Below, in pieces: positions 42,243 to 50,913 of a stretch of DNA of 64,000 bases. This DNA is from Brucella tritici. Lineage in GTDB: Bacteria > Pseudomonadota > Alphaproteobacteria > Rhizobiales > Rhizobiaceae. Each line of letters starts with the position of its first letter. The first letter of the stretch is position 1. Under the pieces are notes generated by a model. It saw only the letters and a program-made list of their open reading frames with translations, ran no database searches and was not told the DNA's origin. A program made the translations under genes and the position numbers. The stretch lies in the NCBI RefSeq assembly GCF_008932295.1, contig NZ_WBWA01000006.1, positions 1 through 64,000 on the forward strand, read 5' to 3'.

Positions 42243-42558
42243 TGAAGAAACTCCTTGGCTTCTATTTGAAAATCCAAGGATCAAAGCGGCCCGTTCATCG
42301 CCAGCTTGAGGCTACAGGGTGCTGATCCCTCGTCTCTATACAGATTGAAACGGGATTGCGCGACTCTTTCGTGCAAGAATTTGCTATTTTTGAACACGCC
42401 TTGAACGAAGGGCGCTCAGGGTCGGTAGAGATTCAGTCTCTGGGGAGGCGAAAATGGTGATCTTTGAGAACCGGCGCGCAGCGTACTATGAGTACGTGAG
42501 CACCGGAAGCGCAAAAGAGCGCCATTTGCAGACCGCCAGAGGCTGAATATCACCGAAC
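42243..42558. other. 316-base region holding a palindromic element
   Basis: No gene is seen between purA and the acetyltransferase. Bases 42434-42545 are the element described separately. The remaining 190 bases next to purA should hold its promoter. Confidence 0.5.
42434..42545. mobile_element. 112-bp palindromic element, relative of the gluQ insertion
   Basis: The ends CAGTCTCTGG and CCAGAGGCTG match 9 of 10 as an inverted repeat. The interior shares gcgaaaatggtgat, gtgagcaccgg and gccatttgcagacc with the element at 6125-6265, and its centre folds around GTACTATGAGTAC. Non-coding; it ends 14 bases before the acetyltransferase stop. Confidence 0.72.
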
Positions 42559-43068
42559 CTAGCCGGCGCGGACCATATAAAGTGCATCCTCCGAATAGCT
42601 CTTGAGCTTTTCCTCAAGCGCCGGGAGGTCGCGAACGACAAAACCCTTCTTTTCCCAGAAGCCCTGTGAGCCGCTGACGGCAACGAGAGACATGGTGACG
42701 AAGCCATCACGTTCAGCCTGCAAGGCCATCAGTTCAACGACACGCGTGGCGGCACCGCTGGAACGGGCTTCGGGCAAGAGCGCTATATCGTGGATATAAT
42801 AGGTGTTGGTATCCTCGGGGAGTTCGCCCAGAACAGCGTTGAGAGCCGGAACCGTATCAAGCTTCCACGGATGGCTGATGCCATAACCAAGGATTTCGGT
42901 GTCACGGGCGAGTACGAAGCAACCCGCCGGATAGAGTTTGAAGCGGTCCCGGAAGACCGCCTCATCTTCGAAGAAATCGAGATGGACAACATTAGCAACC
43001 GCAGTCACGCTCGCAATATCCTGCTCGTGCATGCGCCGCCATTCCGGCTGTACCATCTCTTCAACCAT
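42559..43068 (-). CDS. GNAT-family acetyltransferase
   Basis: A 169-residue GNAT protein: CFVLARDTEILGYGISHPW in the central sheet, DIALLPEARSSGAATRVVELM as the acetyl-CoA binding segment, and VAVSGSQGFWEKKGFVVRD at the end. The acetyl-CoA loop is RSSGAA rather than the usual RGxGxG. The ATG at 43068 is only 4 bases after serA and has GGAGA inside the serA end, so it is co-translated in the serC-serA transcript. Substrate unknown. Confidence 0.75.
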   Translation of the reverse strand: MVEEMVQPEWRRMHEQDIASVTAVANVVHLDFFEDEAVFRDRFKLYPAGCFVLARDTEILGYGISHPWKLDTVPALNAVLGELPEDTNTYYIHDIALLPEARSSGAATRVVELMALQAERDGFVTMSLVAVSGSQGFWEKKGFVVRDLPALEEKLKSYSEDALYMVRAG

Positions 43069-43072
43069 TTTC

Positions 43073-44674
43073 TCAAACTTCTCCGACGTTGAACTCAAGC
43101 GGTGTTGCCGCCTTGATTGCCTCTTGAGCCGTCAGTTCGTCAAGTGCTGCCTGTGGAATCTGTTCATCCACATAGAGCATGGCGATCGCATCGCCACCCG
43201 GATGGTCACGTCCGAGCGAGAAGTTTGCGATGTTGATATTGTGCTTGCCGCAGATCGTGCCAAGCAGGCCGATCATGCCCGGAACGTCCTTGTTGGTGAC
43301 GTAAAGCATGTGCGGGCCGACCTCGGCATCGAGATTGATTCCCTTGATCTGGATGAAACGCGCCTTGCCGTCCGAGAAGCAGGTTCCCGCGATGGAGCGT
43401 TCACGCAAGGTGGTCTTCACTGTCAGCTTGATATAGCCGTCGAAGATACCGGACTTGTCGCGCTTGACTTCCGAAACGATGATGCCGCGTTCCTTCACCA
43501 TGATCGGTGCGGAAACCATGTTGACGTCGGCGACCTGCGGACGGATGAGACCGGCCAGAGCCGCACTCAACAATGCGCGCGTGTTCATCGTGGCGGTGGA
43601 ACCGTCGAACAGCACTTCCACTTCCTGGATCGGCTCATCCGTGACCTGACCGACGAAAGCGCCAAGCACATCGGCAAGTTTTACGAACGGCTTCAGGCGC
43701 GGCGCTTCTTCCGCCGTGATCGACGGCATGTTGATCGCGTTGGAAACGGCGCCCTTCACGAGATAGTCCGACATCTGTTCGGCCACCTGAAGCGCAACAT
43801 TTTCCTGCGCTTCCGAGGTCGATGCACCGAGATGCGGCGTGCAGACGACATTGGGCAGCGAAAAAAGTTCGTTTTCCGTCGCCGGTTCCGTTTCGTAAAC
43901 GTCTATACCGGCACCGGCCACATGGCCGGATTTCAGCGCTGCCACCAGATCCTTTTCCACGATCAGGCCACCGCGGGCGCAATTGACGATACGCACACCC
44001 GGCTTTGTCTTGGCAAGGTTTTCCGCATTGATGATATTGCGGGTCTTGTCGGTCAATGGCGTGTGCAGCGTGATGAAATCGGCGCGGGCAAGCAGTTCGT
44101 CAAGCTCGACCTTTTCAACGCCCAGTTCCTGCGCACGAGATTCGGACAGGAACGGATCGAAAGCCACCACATGCATCTTCAGGCCGATGGCCCGGGTCGC
44201 GACAATCGAACCGATATTGCCGCAACCGACGACACCCAGCGTCTTGCCGGTGATTTCCACGCCCATGAAGCGGTTCTTTTCCCACTTGCCTGCGCGGGTG
44301 GAGGTGTCTGCCTCCGGCAATTGCCGCGCCACGGCGAACATCAACGCAATGGCATGTTCGGCAGTGGTGATCGAGTTGCCGAACGGCGTATTCATGACGA
44401 TGATACCGCGACGCGAAGCCGCCGGAATATCGACATTGTCCACGCCGATACCGGCGCGACCAACGACCTTGAGCTTCTTGGCGGCTGCGATCAGCTTTTC
44501 CGTGACCTTGGTGGCCGAACGGATCGCCAGACCATCATAATCGCCGATGACTTCGAGAAGCTTTTCCTTGTCCTTGCCGAGATCAGGCAGGTAATCGACT
44601 TCCACGCCGCGATCCTTGAAAATCTGGACGGCAGTGGGCGAAAGCTTATCGGATACGAGAACGCGAGGTGCCAT
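43073..44674 (-). CDS. serA: D-3-phosphoglycerate dehydrogenase
   Basis: A 533-residue long-type enzyme. The catalytic and NAD domains contain GRAGIGVDNVD, GVVGCGNIGSIVATRA, NCARGGLIVEKD, and the catalytic pair in VCTPHLGASTSEAQENVA. An intervening domain and a C-terminal ACT domain (HMLYVTNKDVPGMIGLLGTI to GGDAIAMLYVDE) allow serine feedback. It makes 3-phosphohydroxypyruvate, the substrate of SerC encoded just upstream. AAGGAGG precedes the ATG at 44674. Confidence 0.95.
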   Translation of the reverse strand: MAPRVLVSDKLSPTAVQIFKDRGVEVDYLPDLGKDKEKLLEVIGDYDGLAIRSATKVTEKLIAAAKKLKVVGRAGIGVDNVDIPAASRRGIIVMNTPFGNSITTAEHAIALMFAVARQLPEADTSTRAGKWEKNRFMGVEITGKTLGVVGCGNIGSIVATRAIGLKMHVVAFDPFLSESRAQELGVEKVELDELLARADFITLHTPLTDKTRNIINAENLAKTKPGVRIVNCARGGLIVEKDLVAALKSGHVAGAGIDVYETEPATENELFSLPNVVCTPHLGASTSEAQENVALQVAEQMSDYLVKGAVSNAINMPSITAEEAPRLKPFVKLADVLGAFVGQVTDEPIQEVEVLFDGSTATMNTRALLSAALAGLIRPQVADVNMVSAPIMVKERGIIVSEVKRDKSGIFDGYIKLTVKTTLRERSIAGTCFSDGKARFIQIKGINLDAEVGPHMLYVTNKDVPGMIGLLGTICGKHNINIANFSLGRDHPGGDAIAMLYVDEQIPQAALDELTAQEAIKAATPLEFNVGEV

Positions 44675-44811
44675 GGAGGCCTCCTTCAAACATTTTCAGA
44701 CCAAACATTTCCAGTAGACGCAGACCGATCTGCTTCAGGAAATGCTATGAATAATGGGGGATGCGGACCGTGGCCGCCCCAACGCGGACCACGGCGTCAT
44801 GCACGAAATGC

Positions 44812-45987
44812 TCAGGCAGCAGCTTTCAGCGCGGCCTTCTGCGTTGCAAAAGCCCAATCCAGCCAATGCGTCAGCGCTTCCAGATCGGAAGCTTCCACCG
44901 TGGCACCAGCCCAGATACGCAGACCTGAAGGTGCATCGCGATAGGCGCCGATATCATAGGCAACGCCTTCCTTGTCGAGCGCGGTGACGATACCCTTGGC
45001 AAAAGCGGCCTGCTCGTCGGCAGACAAGGCAGTCACTTCCGGATCGACAATCGTAAGGCAGACGGAAGTGTTTGAACGCGTTTCCGGCTTCACAGCCAGA
45101 TTGGCAATCCACGGCGTCTTTGCGACAAAACCGTCGAGAACTGCAAAATTCGCATCGGCGCGCGCAACCAGCGCATCGAGACCGCCAAGCGATTTCGCCC
45201 ATTTCAGCGCATCAAGATAATCTTCCACGCAGAGCATGGACGGCGTATTGATGGTTTCACCGACGAAGATGCCTTCGATCAGCTTGCCGCCCTTGGTCAT
45301 GCGGAAAATCTTCGGCATCGGCCATGCAGGCTTGTAGCTTTCCAGACGCTCGACAGCACGTGGGCTGAGGATGAGGATGCCGTGTGCGCCCTCGCCGCCC
45401 AGAACCTTCTGCCAGGAGAAGGTGACGACATCGAGTTTCGGGAAGTCGAGACGCTGTGCGAAGGCGGCAGAGGTCGCATCGCAGAAGGTCAGACCCTTGC
45501 GGTCAGCCGGAATGAAATCGCCATTCGGGACGCGCGCGCCAGACGTGGTGCCGTTCCAGGTGAAAACGACATCGCGGTCGAAATCGACCTGCGAAAAATC
45601 GACAATCTCACCGTAAGGCGCTTCGAAGCTGCGAACATCTTCGAGCTTGAGCTGCTTGGTCACATCCGTGACCCAGCCCGAGCCGAAGCTTTCCCACGCC
45701 ACCATATCGACGCCACGCGCGCCGAGCATGGACCACAGCGCCATCTCGACAGCGCCGGTGTCGGAAGCCGGCACGATACCGATACGGTAATCGGCAGGCA
45801 CCTGCAGTACTTCGCGGGTAAGGTCGATGGCTTCCTTGAGCTTGGTCTTGCCGATTTTCGCGCGGTGCGAACGGCCAAGCGCCGCATCGACCAGCGCATT
45901 CAGCGACCAGCCGGGACGTTTTGCACAGGGACCGGATGAAAAATTAGGATTAGCCGGGCGAACTGCCGGCTTTGCAATCGTCGTCAT
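44812..45987 (-). CDS. serC: Phosphoserine aminotransferase
   Basis: A 391-residue PLP enzyme converting phosphohydroxypyruvate to phosphoserine. The PLP lysine lies in [17 protein letters not shown]. Other marks are [15 protein letters not shown] at the start, [17 protein letters not shown], and [17 protein letters not shown]. It belongs to the longer alphaproteobacterial subfamily. First gene of serC-serA-GNAT, separated from serA by 137 bases. A structured leader of the serC RNA type precedes it. Confidence 0.93.
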   Translation of the reverse strand: MTTIAKPAVRPANPNFSSGPCAKRPGWSLNALVDAALGRSHRAKIGKTKLKEAIDLTREVLQVPADYRIGIVPASDTGAVEMALWSMLGARGVDMVAWESFGSGWVTDVTKQLKLEDVRSFEAPYGEIVDFSQVDFDRDVVFTWNGTTSGARVPNGDFIPADRKGLTFCDATSAAFAQRLDFPKLDVVTFSWQKVLGGEGAHGILILSPRAVERLESYKPAWPMPKIFRMTKGGKLIEGIFVGETINTPSMLCVEDYLDALKWAKSLGGLDALVARADANFAVLDGFVAKTPWIANLAVKPETRSNTSVCLTIVDPEVTALSADEQAAFAKGIVTALDKEGVAYDIGAYRDAPSGLRIWAGATVEASDLEALTHWLDWAFATQKAALKAAA

Positions 45988-46068
45988 GTTGTTTCTATCC
46001 TCTCAGATAGCACGCGTCTCGTTGGGGAGACGTGGCCCACTTACTGGGATAGCCGAAAGTGCATTTTT
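45988..46068 (-). ncRNA. serC-type leader RNA (cis-regulatory)
   Basis: Directly before serC on the minus strand: GCACTTTCGGCTATCCCAGT, then AAGTGGGCCACG. This gives CCCA/TGGG, then GTCTC/GAGAC within a CAC/GTG-closed hairpin, then CTATC/GATAG which overlaps the ribosome-site region (GAGAGGATAG). This matches my recollection of the serC RNA motif described upstream of serC in alphaproteobacteria, which is thought to be a SAM-sensing riboswitch (SAM-V-like or related). Ligand and exact borders are not established here. Confidence 0.65.
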
Positions 46069-46106
46069 CCTCAATACGGCTTTCGGGGAATATTTTCATC
46101 AAACCC

Positions 46107-46131
46107 GCCCGGATTGCTCCAGGCGGGTAGA
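46107..46131 (-). terminator. Terminator after the symporter gene
   Basis: CCCGCCTGG and CCGGGCGGG pair around AGCAAT, followed on the minus strand by TTTGATG. A weak T run makes it less certain. Confidence 0.6.
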
Positions 46132-46137
46132 ATTTCA

Positions 46138-47094
46138 TTATCGCGTGACCGTTTGCGTCTCTGATGGTTCTTCTTCCATGCGCGCATAATAGCTTGCGAT
46201 CAGCGCGCCGGAGATATTGTGCCAGACGCTGAAGACAGCGCTTGGCACGGCCGCCAGCGGCGAGAAATGCGCATTGGCGAGGGCAGCGCCAAGCCCACTG
46301 TTCTGCATGCCGACCTCGATGCTGATTGCCTTGCGCTTTGCCAAGGAAAGCCCGGCAAAACGCGCAGCGAAATAGCCAAGCAGCAGACCGCAGCCATTGT
46401 GCAGGAACACGACCGCAAAGATCAGCAGGCCGGACTCCGCTATGGCAGCCTTGTTGACCGCGACCACGGCGGCAACGATGAGCACGATACCGATAACCGA
46501 CACAAGCGGCAGCATGGGGACTGCTGCCTTGACGAGGCCCGGAACCAGTTTCTGCAGGACGAAGCCAAGCGCCAGAGGCACAAGGATCACCTTCACGATG
46601 CTGATGAACATGCTCATCGCATCGACCGGCAGATACTGGCTGGCGAAGAACCAGACCAGAAACGGCGTCACGAGTGGCGCCAGCAGTGTGGTGACACTTG
46701 TGCAGGCGACGCTCAGCGCCACATCGCCCTTCGACAGATAGGTCATCACGTTGCTGGCCGTTCCGCCGGGGCAGCAACCGACCAGAATGACGCCTGCAGC
46801 CACTTCCGGCGACATCGGAATGATGCGCGTCAGCAATACGGCAAGAAGCGGCATGATGATGAATTGAGCCAGCACGCCGATGGCGACATCGAAAGGTCTT
46901 TTGGCGACTTCGGCAAAATCCTTGCCGGAAATGGTCAGGCCCATCCCGAACATGATGATGCCGAGCAGGACCACGATCCACGGCGCAAAGACGCTGAATG
47001 TAGATGGAAGTACAAAACCCAGAATGGCAAAAACAATGACCCAGACAGCGAATGTCCGGCCTACGAAATCTGAAAATGCTGCAATCGCTTTCAT
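46138..47094 (-). CDS. Bile acid:sodium symporter family transporter
   Basis: A 318-residue membrane protein with about nine to ten helices. The motifs GVILVGCCPGGTASNVMTYL (about residues 106-125) and IEVGMQNSGLGAALANAHF (about 262-280) mark the sodium-binding crossover region of the BASS/ASBT family. Bacterial members carry organic acids such as pantoate or 2-keto acids rather than bile acids. The substrate is unknown. AAAAGGAGAGGG precedes the ATG at 47094. Confidence 0.87.
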   Translation of the reverse strand: MKAIAAFSDFVGRTFAVWVIVFAILGFVLPSTFSVFAPWIVVLLGIIMFGMGLTISGKDFAEVAKRPFDVAIGVLAQFIIMPLLAVLLTRIIPMSPEVAAGVILVGCCPGGTASNVMTYLSKGDVALSVACTSVTTLLAPLVTPFLVWFFASQYLPVDAMSMFISIVKVILVPLALGFVLQKLVPGLVKAAVPMLPLVSVIGIVLIVAAVVAVNKAAIAESGLLIFAVVFLHNGCGLLLGYFAARFAGLSLAKRKAISIEVGMQNSGLGAALANAHFSPLAAVPSAVFSVWHNISGALIASYYARMEEEPSETQTVTR

Positions 47095-47233
47095 TACCCT
47101 CTCCTTTTCAGGAAATGCGTTCAACGCATTCTGTCACCTGTAAGGATTTGGGCCGCATATGAAAACGAAAAATTCGATATAGCTGAAATAATGAATTGCA
47201 AAGCGGGCCCGAAGGCCCGCCGCAATTATAGCA

Positions 47234-47319
47234 GGACGCCAAGGTGCTAACCTATCACGCCCTGAAAATGCCCAATTGCCGCACGGGCTTAACCAAATCT
47301 CGATGAGACTTGGTATTAC
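47234..47319. repeat. CGCCCTGAAAATGC repeat, copy 3, abutting a porin stop
   Basis: GACGCCAAGGTGCTAACCTA, then TCACGCCCTGAAAATGCCCAA and a shortened hairpin ACCAAATCT..AGACTTGGT. It aligns with 25386-25490 but lacks the inner ATGAG/CTCAT stem. Its last bases include the TAA stop of the 47316 gene. Confidence 0.72.
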
Positions 47320-48005
47320 CAGGTCGTAAAGCGCACACCAGCGCGCAACTGATGCGACTGAATATCCTTGTCGCTGAGCGTCAGTCCTGCGGCGCTTGCA
47401 ATATCCGCACCTTCGATGACCCCATAACGATAGCCGATATCGAGCTTGATGTTGGATGCCACGTCGATGCCCACACCCGCCATCAGCGCCCAGGCGAGAC
47501 GATAATCATCATCAGTCTTGTAGTCACCATAGGCCGTATTGATGGAATAGCGCACATTGGCGAAGCCGAGGCCCGCACCGAGATAAGGGGTGAAGCCGTA
47601 ATAATTGCCGAGATCGACATAGGCGTTGGCCATCATGTCCCAGTTGCGAACATCGACGTCCAGATCCTCGAGGTTCTGCTTGGAATAGCCGAGCGTCACG
47701 TCGCCGCGCAGATTATCTGTGAACTGATAGCCGACACCGACAGACGCCACGACATTCTTGTCCAGATCATAGCTCTGAGATGCGCTCCACGAAGACGCCT
47801 CGGTCTGAACCTTGACCTTGGAGGAGAGATTGTAGCCGATATCGCCACGCAGATACCAACCGGACCCGACCTCGACCGGCTGTTGCACCGGTGCGCCCGG
47901 CTCATAGCTGACCATATCGAGATCGGCGGCAAAAGACTGCGATGCGACGCATAATCCGGCCAGCACGGCAGCCGACGAACAGAACGCACGCCATTGCATA
48001 GACAT
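47316..48005 (-). CDS. Omp25/Omp31-family outer-membrane porin-like protein
   Basis: A 229-residue protein. The signal peptide is at about residues 1-26 (FCSSAAVLAGLCVASQSFAA). An 8-stranded beta barrel follows: GSGWYLRGDIGYNLSS, VASVGVGYQFTDNLRGDVTLGY, NAYVDLGNYYGFTPYLGAGLGFA, MAGVGIDVASNIKLDIGYRYG, and the end LRAGVRFTTW with the aromatic C-terminal residue needed for barrel insertion. It matches the Omp25/Omp31 type of Rhizobiales. Its stop codon lies at the end of a repeat. Confidence 0.85.
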   Translation of the reverse strand: MSMQWRAFCSSAAVLAGLCVASQSFAADLDMVSYEPGAPVQQPVEVGSGWYLRGDIGYNLSSKVKVQTEASSWSASQSYDLDKNVVASVGVGYQFTDNLRGDVTLGYSKQNLEDLDVDVRNWDMMANAYVDLGNYYGFTPYLGAGLGFANVRYSINTAYGDYKTDDDYRLAWALMAGVGIDVASNIKLDIGYRYGVIEGADIASAAGLTLSDKDIQSHQLRAGVRFTTW

Positions 48006-48100
48006 GATGAAATCCCCGCTTATGAATGTATCATCACATATGAATGAACATGGTTAAGATCACATAAATATAGGGATATGTTTACTATGATTCTAAACAA

Positions 48101-48126
48101 ATAAGGCCCGGATGACCGGGCCTTAT
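48101..48126 (-). terminator. Terminator after the 48147 porin gene
   Basis: ATAAGGCCCGG and CCGGGCCTTAT pair around ATGA. It lies 20 bases after the porin stop and upstream of the next porin start. Confidence 0.8.
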
Positions 48127-48146
48127 TTGTCTCGGAAATTACTTTT

Positions 48147-49001
48147 TTACTTGTAAACCGGACCGTCTACGATGGTCGAAACCTGCTGCGGGGCATAGGC
48201 TGCGCCTGCACCGCCGAACATGTAACGCAGGCCAACGCGCACATCATGCACATTCATGCCATTGTCGTGGCCGTCGCCGATCCACTGATTGCCCTCGAAC
48301 ATCTTGCCGCCATTGATGTGGCGGTAGCGATAGCCTGCATCTAGCTTGAGGTTCTGCGTGAGATCAACCGACGCACCAGCCATGAGTGCATAGGTAAAGC
48401 GCCAGTTGGCAGCGCCTTCCTGCGTGCCACCATAACGAACGTCGTCGAGATCGCCCCACTTCACGCGAGTGCCGCCAATACCGGCGCCGACATAGGGCGT
48501 AAAGCCAGCAAAATTGCCAAGATCGACATAGGCATTGGCCAGAATAGAGAGAGCGGAGAACCGGCCGCGCTCATCGGAAGCACAGTTGATATCGCCGTTG
48601 CAGGCCGAGCCGTAGGTATGGCCATTGAACTTGGCGCGGGTCATGTAGTCGACCGTCAGATCGGTGCGGAAATAATCCGTCACCTGATAACCGACACCAC
48701 CGCCCACAAGGAACGACCCCTTCAGATCGCCGTAAAGCGTGTTGCTGCCGAAGGTTGGCGAGCCGCCGCCGCAAGTCGCGCAATTATCGATGGTCGCGTA
48801 GTCGGCATCCTTGAACTTGGCCTTGGAGTAACCGATATCGCCGCGCAGATACCAGCCGCCTACGGCAGGCGGAGCGACAACGACTTCCGGAACCTCCGGA
48901 ACAGGCTCAATGATATCCGCCGCAAGTGCGACAGACGCCACAGCCATCAGGGCAACCGATGCCGCCACACCGGCAAAAAGAGTTTTCGTAAGACTTTTCA
49001 T
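48147..49001 (-). CDS. Omp25/Omp31-family porin with a long signal region
   Basis: A 284-residue barrel protein. The signal peptide is at about residues 1-27 (LFAGVAASVALMAVASVALAA). A Pro/Val-rich spacer (IEPVPEVPEVVVAPPAVGG) precedes the barrel: GWYLRGDIGYSKAKF, GGGVGYQVTDYFRTDLTVDYM, NAYVDLGNFAGFTPYVGAGIGG, NLKLDAGYRYRHI, VRVGLRYMFGG. A loop with paired cysteines (NCATCGGG; CNGDINC) may form disulfides. It is a paralogue of the 47316 gene, downstream of it in tandem order. The C-terminus extends past the last strand (APQQVSTIVDGPVYK). Confidence 0.85.
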   Translation of the reverse strand: MKSLTKTLFAGVAASVALMAVASVALAADIIEPVPEVPEVVVAPPAVGGWYLRGDIGYSKAKFKDADYATIDNCATCGGGSPTFGSNTLYGDLKGSFLVGGGVGYQVTDYFRTDLTVDYMTRAKFNGHTYGSACNGDINCASDERGRFSALSILANAYVDLGNFAGFTPYVGAGIGGTRVKWGDLDDVRYGGTQEGAANWRFTYALMAGASVDLTQNLKLDAGYRYRHINGGKMFEGNQWIGDGHDNGMNVHDVRVGLRYMFGGAGAAYAPQQVSTIVDGPVYK

Positions 49002-49156
49002 ATGTCTGCCCCATCGAAGAATCGCGCCGCCGAAAGCGACGGTACGGATGTTTGAGGGGAGACTATTCGGCAAAAGTTAAATACAACTTAACCTTGTTTT
49101 TTTACCAAGTTCATTAACGCTTGCTAATTTACAGCAAGTGACCTGACTGTCCCGAC

Positions 49157-49196
49157 GGGCATCGCGAAAACCGCGCTCACTTTCAGGATGCGCTCC
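49157..49196 (-). repeat. Degenerate GCATCC..GGTTTTC palindrome
   Basis: On the minus strand GCGCATCCTGAAAGTGAGCG, then CGGTTTTCGCGATGCCCG. The pairing is broken, suggesting decay of the family seen at 35726. Confidence 0.45.
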
Positions 49197-49200
49197 AAAC

Positions 49201-49230
49201 AAAAAGGCGCGGGACAAAACCCGCGCCTTT
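49201..49230 (-). terminator. Terminator after glmM
   Basis: AAAGGCGCGGGT pairs with CCCGCGCCTTT around TTTGT and is followed by TT on the minus strand. It lies 22 bases after the glmM stop. Confidence 0.82.
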
Positions 49231-49252
49231 GCTGAAATTGGTCGTGAAGTAA

Positions 49253-50608
49253 TCAGGCGGCAGCGCTGCCTTCGGAGGAGATCACGTCGATGATGTCGTT
49301 GACGACCTTTTCCACCAGACCACGATCATCGCCTTCTGCCATGACACGAATAAGCGGCTCCGTGCCGGATGGGCGAATGACCAGACGGCCCTGAACGCCA
49401 AGACGCTCGGTTGCCTCGTCGATTGCGCTCTTCACGCGCTTGTTCTCCAGCGGCTTGCCGCCAGCGGTGCGAACATTTTTCAGAAGCTGCGGCACCGGAT
49501 CGAACTTGCGGCAGACTTCGCTGATCGGCCTGCCCTGTTCCTGCGCAACCGCGAGGATCTGCAGCGCGGAGATCAGGCCGTCGCCCGTCGTCGCAAAATC
49601 GGACAGAACAATATGGCCGGACTGCTCGCCGCCGACATTGAAACCATGTTCGCGCATGTGCTCGACCACATAACGGTCACCCACCTTGGTGCGGGCCAGC
49701 GTCAGATGGCGGTCGGCAAGGAAGCGCTCAAGTCCAAGATTGGACATGACGGTTGCGACAATGCCACCGCCTTCGAGGCGGTCGGTTGCAGCCCAGCTTT
49801 CAGCAATAACAGCCATCAACTGATCGCCATCGATGACAGTGCCATTTTCATCGACCAGCAAGACACGATCCGCATCGCCATCAAGCGCAATGCCAACATC
49901 GGCGCGCACTTCGTGAACCTTCTTCATCAGGCCGATCGGATGCGTCGAACCGCAATCCTCGTTGATGTTGATGCCGTTCGGCTCGTTATTGATGGTGATG
50001 ACTTCAGCACCCAGCTCCCACAGAGCGGCAGGGGCCACCTTGTAGCCAGCGCCATTGGCGCAATCGACGACGACGCGCAGGCCGTTCAGGTCGATATTGC
50101 GCGGCAGCGTGCGCTTGGCAAATTCGATATAGCGGTAGATGTCGCCGTCAACGCGCTTGGCGCGGCCGACATCACCATGGCTGGCCAGATAAGAGGTCAG
50201 ATCACCATCGATCATCGCCTCGATCTTGAGTTCGATCTCGTCGGAAAGCTTGTACCCATCCGGACCGAAAAGCTTGATGCCATTGTCATAGAATGGATTA
50301 TGCGACGCGGAGATCATGACGCCGATATCGGCGCGCAACGAGCGGCAGAGCATAGCGACGGCAGGCGTCGGGATCGGGCCGAGCAGGAACACATCCATAC
50401 CGGCAGCAGTGAAACCGGCCACCAGCGCGTTTTCCAGCATATAGCCCGAACGGCGTGTATCCTTGCCGATAACCACGCGCGAGGCCTGCCCCTTGCGACG
50501 GAAGATATGACCGACCGCCATGCCGACTTTCATGGCAACTTCCGGTGTCATCGGAAAGCTGTTTGCCTGTCCGCGAATGCCATCGGTTCCAAAATATTTC
50601 CGTGTCAT
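49253..50608 (-). CDS. glmM: Phosphoglucosamine mutase
   Basis: A 451-residue enzyme of the alpha-phosphohexomutase family. It converts glucosamine-6-phosphate to glucosamine-1-phosphate for peptidoglycan and lipopolysaccharide. The active serine lies in [19 protein letters not shown] (about S104). Metal ligands are in [14 protein letters not shown], sugar selection in GGEQSGH, and phosphate binding near the end in [17 protein letters not shown]. The ATG at 50608 ([13 protein letters not shown]) follows AAGG. It is separated from ftsH by 305 bases, as in other bacteria where ftsH and glmM are neighbours. Confidence 0.95.
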   Translation of the reverse strand: MTRKYFGTDGIRGQANSFPMTPEVAMKVGMAVGHIFRRKGQASRVVIGKDTRRSGYMLENALVAGFTAAGMDVFLLGPIPTPAVAMLCRSLRADIGVMISASHNPFYDNGIKLFGPDGYKLSDEIELKIEAMIDGDLTSYLASHGDVGRAKRVDGDIYRYIEFAKRTLPRNIDLNGLRVVVDCANGAGYKVAPAALWELGAEVITINNEPNGININEDCGSTHPIGLMKKVHEVRADVGIALDGDADRVLLVDENGTVIDGDQLMAVIAESWAATDRLEGGGIVATVMSNLGLERFLADRHLTLARTKVGDRYVVEHMREHGFNVGGEQSGHIVLSDFATTGDGLISALQILAVAQEQGRPISEVCRKFDPVPQLLKNVRTAGGKPLENKRVKSAIDEATERLGVQGRLVIRPSGTEPLIRVMAEGDDRGLVEKVVNDIIDVISSEGSAAA

Positions 50609-50913
50609 CTGTTTCGCCTTACGCTGAGCCATGAACCGCTCTCTATGCCTTCAAATATATGTCGCCCAAAATGATCGGCGAGCAATGGCCGCCGGTTGGC
50701 CGACAGCAGATTTTCGCTGTTCTTAACGCAAAAACCCTCACAAATGCAATTTCGCCTTTGGCGGCAAGTTCGACCGTCCCACGTCCAAAGTCGTAATCTG
50801 ACGCAATATGATGCGCCGAAATCCTTAACGAGCCTTTGCGGCAAGCCCCAACAAAGCCGGATAGCAAGAAAGCCGGGACCAAGCCCGGCTTCCTCTATTC
50901 AACTTCGAGCAGC
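50609..50913. other. 305-base region between ftsH and glmM
   Basis: No gene is seen. It holds the ftsH terminator hairpin (50869-50892) and presumably the glmM promoter. Nothing else recognised. Confidence 0.5.
50869..50892 (-). terminator. Terminator after ftsH
   Basis: AAGCCGGG and CCCGGCTT pair around CTTGGT/ACCAAG and are followed on the minus strand by TCTTGCT. It lies 22 bases after the ftsH stop. Confidence 0.65.

Noticed and set aside
42938-44944. A 668-codon plus frame opposite serA
   Set aside because: Antisense shadow of serA, whose motifs and ribosome site are clear.
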